A DNA stretch of 6,776 nt, from contig NZ_JADEXF010000180.1 in NCBI RefSeq assembly GCF_015207245.1, positions 1-6,776 of the forward strand, read 5' to 3'. How positions within the stretch are numbered: the stretch's first letter is position 1; each line of letters opens with the position of its first letter. The stretch is from Nostoc cf. edaphicum LEGE 07299 (GTDB lineage Bacteria > Cyanobacteriota > Cyanobacteriia > Cyanobacteriales > Nostocaceae). Shown in pieces: positions 6,462 to 6,776 of the stretch. The position numbers and the translations under genes are program-made. The notes under the pieces were generated by a model, which saw nothing but the letters and a program-made list of their open reading frames with translations, was not told the origin of the DNA and did not search any database.

Positions 6462-6776
6462 ATAAAAGCTGTTTACACGCGATCGCCCGCCCCGTAGTGG
6501 ATGTAAAGAAACATTTCTGTTTTTTAGGCGAGTGTTAGTAATGTTCAACCCTATTAGCAAGAAATTTGGAGATTATACCTGTGCAAATTACTTAAATAAC
6601 CAATTGCTTGAGAATGGTACAAAATGCAAATTTTAGCAAAGTTAGCAAAACCTGTTATTTACATTTACTGTTGGCTCAAAACCGCTTCAGTTGGAACTTT
6701 GCCTAAAATCCAGATTAAAAACACAAACTTTTCCGCTTAAGTTTTCTATCTTAACTGGCTAAAAGCAGTGTTGAAA

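Larger units (their letters stand above)
6024..6649. repeat. Imperfect 25-bp inverted repeats bounding about 630 bp
   Basis: The segment 6024-6049 begins with TTTGCTAACTTT and ends TTTTGCA. The reverse complement of 6625-6649 begins with the same 12 bases and ends ATTTGCA, with only a few differences between. The pair could be the ends of a small non-autonomous element or a chance AT-rich match. No transposase lies between them and I see no clear flanking duplication. Confidence 0.3.
5045..6776. other. 1.7-kb gene-poor accessory stretch
   Basis: No intact, well-supported protein gene lies here. The 5' part, 5045-5260, is the upstream region of the oxidase operon; I see no convincing promoter in it. 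Beyond that are one probable coding fragment, a sigma-70-like promoter, two GC-richer structured islands, a perfect palindrome and several inverted repeats, listed separately. Minor repeats include three TTGA units at 5996-6007 and two exact TGCTCGC heptamers at 6333-6346, a word length typical of cyanobacterial short tandem repeats. Short open frames such as 6541-6636 (31 codons) lack ribosome binding sites. The mix suggests decayed genes and mobile-element scars, possibly with small RNAs. Confidence 0.6.

Noticed and set aside
6541..6636. 31-codon plus-strand frame starting MFNPISKKFG
   Set aside because: No ribosome binding site or family signal; short frames like this are expected by chance.

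Overview
The window looks like chromosomal or plasmid DNA of a filamentous cyanobacterium (Nostocales-like). The reasons are several copies of the cyanobacterial HIP1 octamer GCGATCGC (510-517, 4826-4833, 4925-4932, 5297-5304, 6479-6486), a large NB-ARC/WD40 protein of a type abundant in such genomes, AT-rich intergenic DNA and a very low gene density. No rRNA, tRNA, CRISPR array or intact transposase gene was seen.

Layout. Positions 7-3588 (+) hold one very large STAND ATPase: an N-terminal helix-turn-helix-like domain, an NB-ARC switch, a short pentapeptide-repeat-like linker and 14 WD40 blades. Positions 3589-3927 are a convergent intergenic gap rich in inverted repeats. On the minus strand, 5044-4208 encodes a 278-residue protein with the metal-ligand pattern of the heme-oxygenase-like (TENA/PqqC/CADD-type) oxidase fold. 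A 70-residue peptide follows at 4140-3928, with a strong ribosome binding site and a 13-codon tandem duplication at its start. The two genes are 67 bp apart with no terminator seen between them, so they probably form an operon.

Positions 5045-6776 contain no convincing intact gene. They hold one probable degraded coding fragment (5305-5517, minus), a good sigma-70-type promoter without an obvious gene, two GC-richer islands with strong secondary structure (5757-5945 and 6296-6390), a perfect 16-bp operator-like palindrome (6446-6461) and several inverted-repeat pairs. This looks like decayed or mobile-element-scarred accessory DNA, possibly with small RNAs.

How the parts work together. The STAND protein is presumably a self-contained signal sensor or defence-type switch with no visible link to its neighbours. 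The most interesting unit is the oxidase-fold enzyme plus small peptide. The gene order suggests that the peptide could be a substrate, partner or regulator of the enzyme. That is inference: only the gene order, the ribosome binding sites and the motifs are seen.
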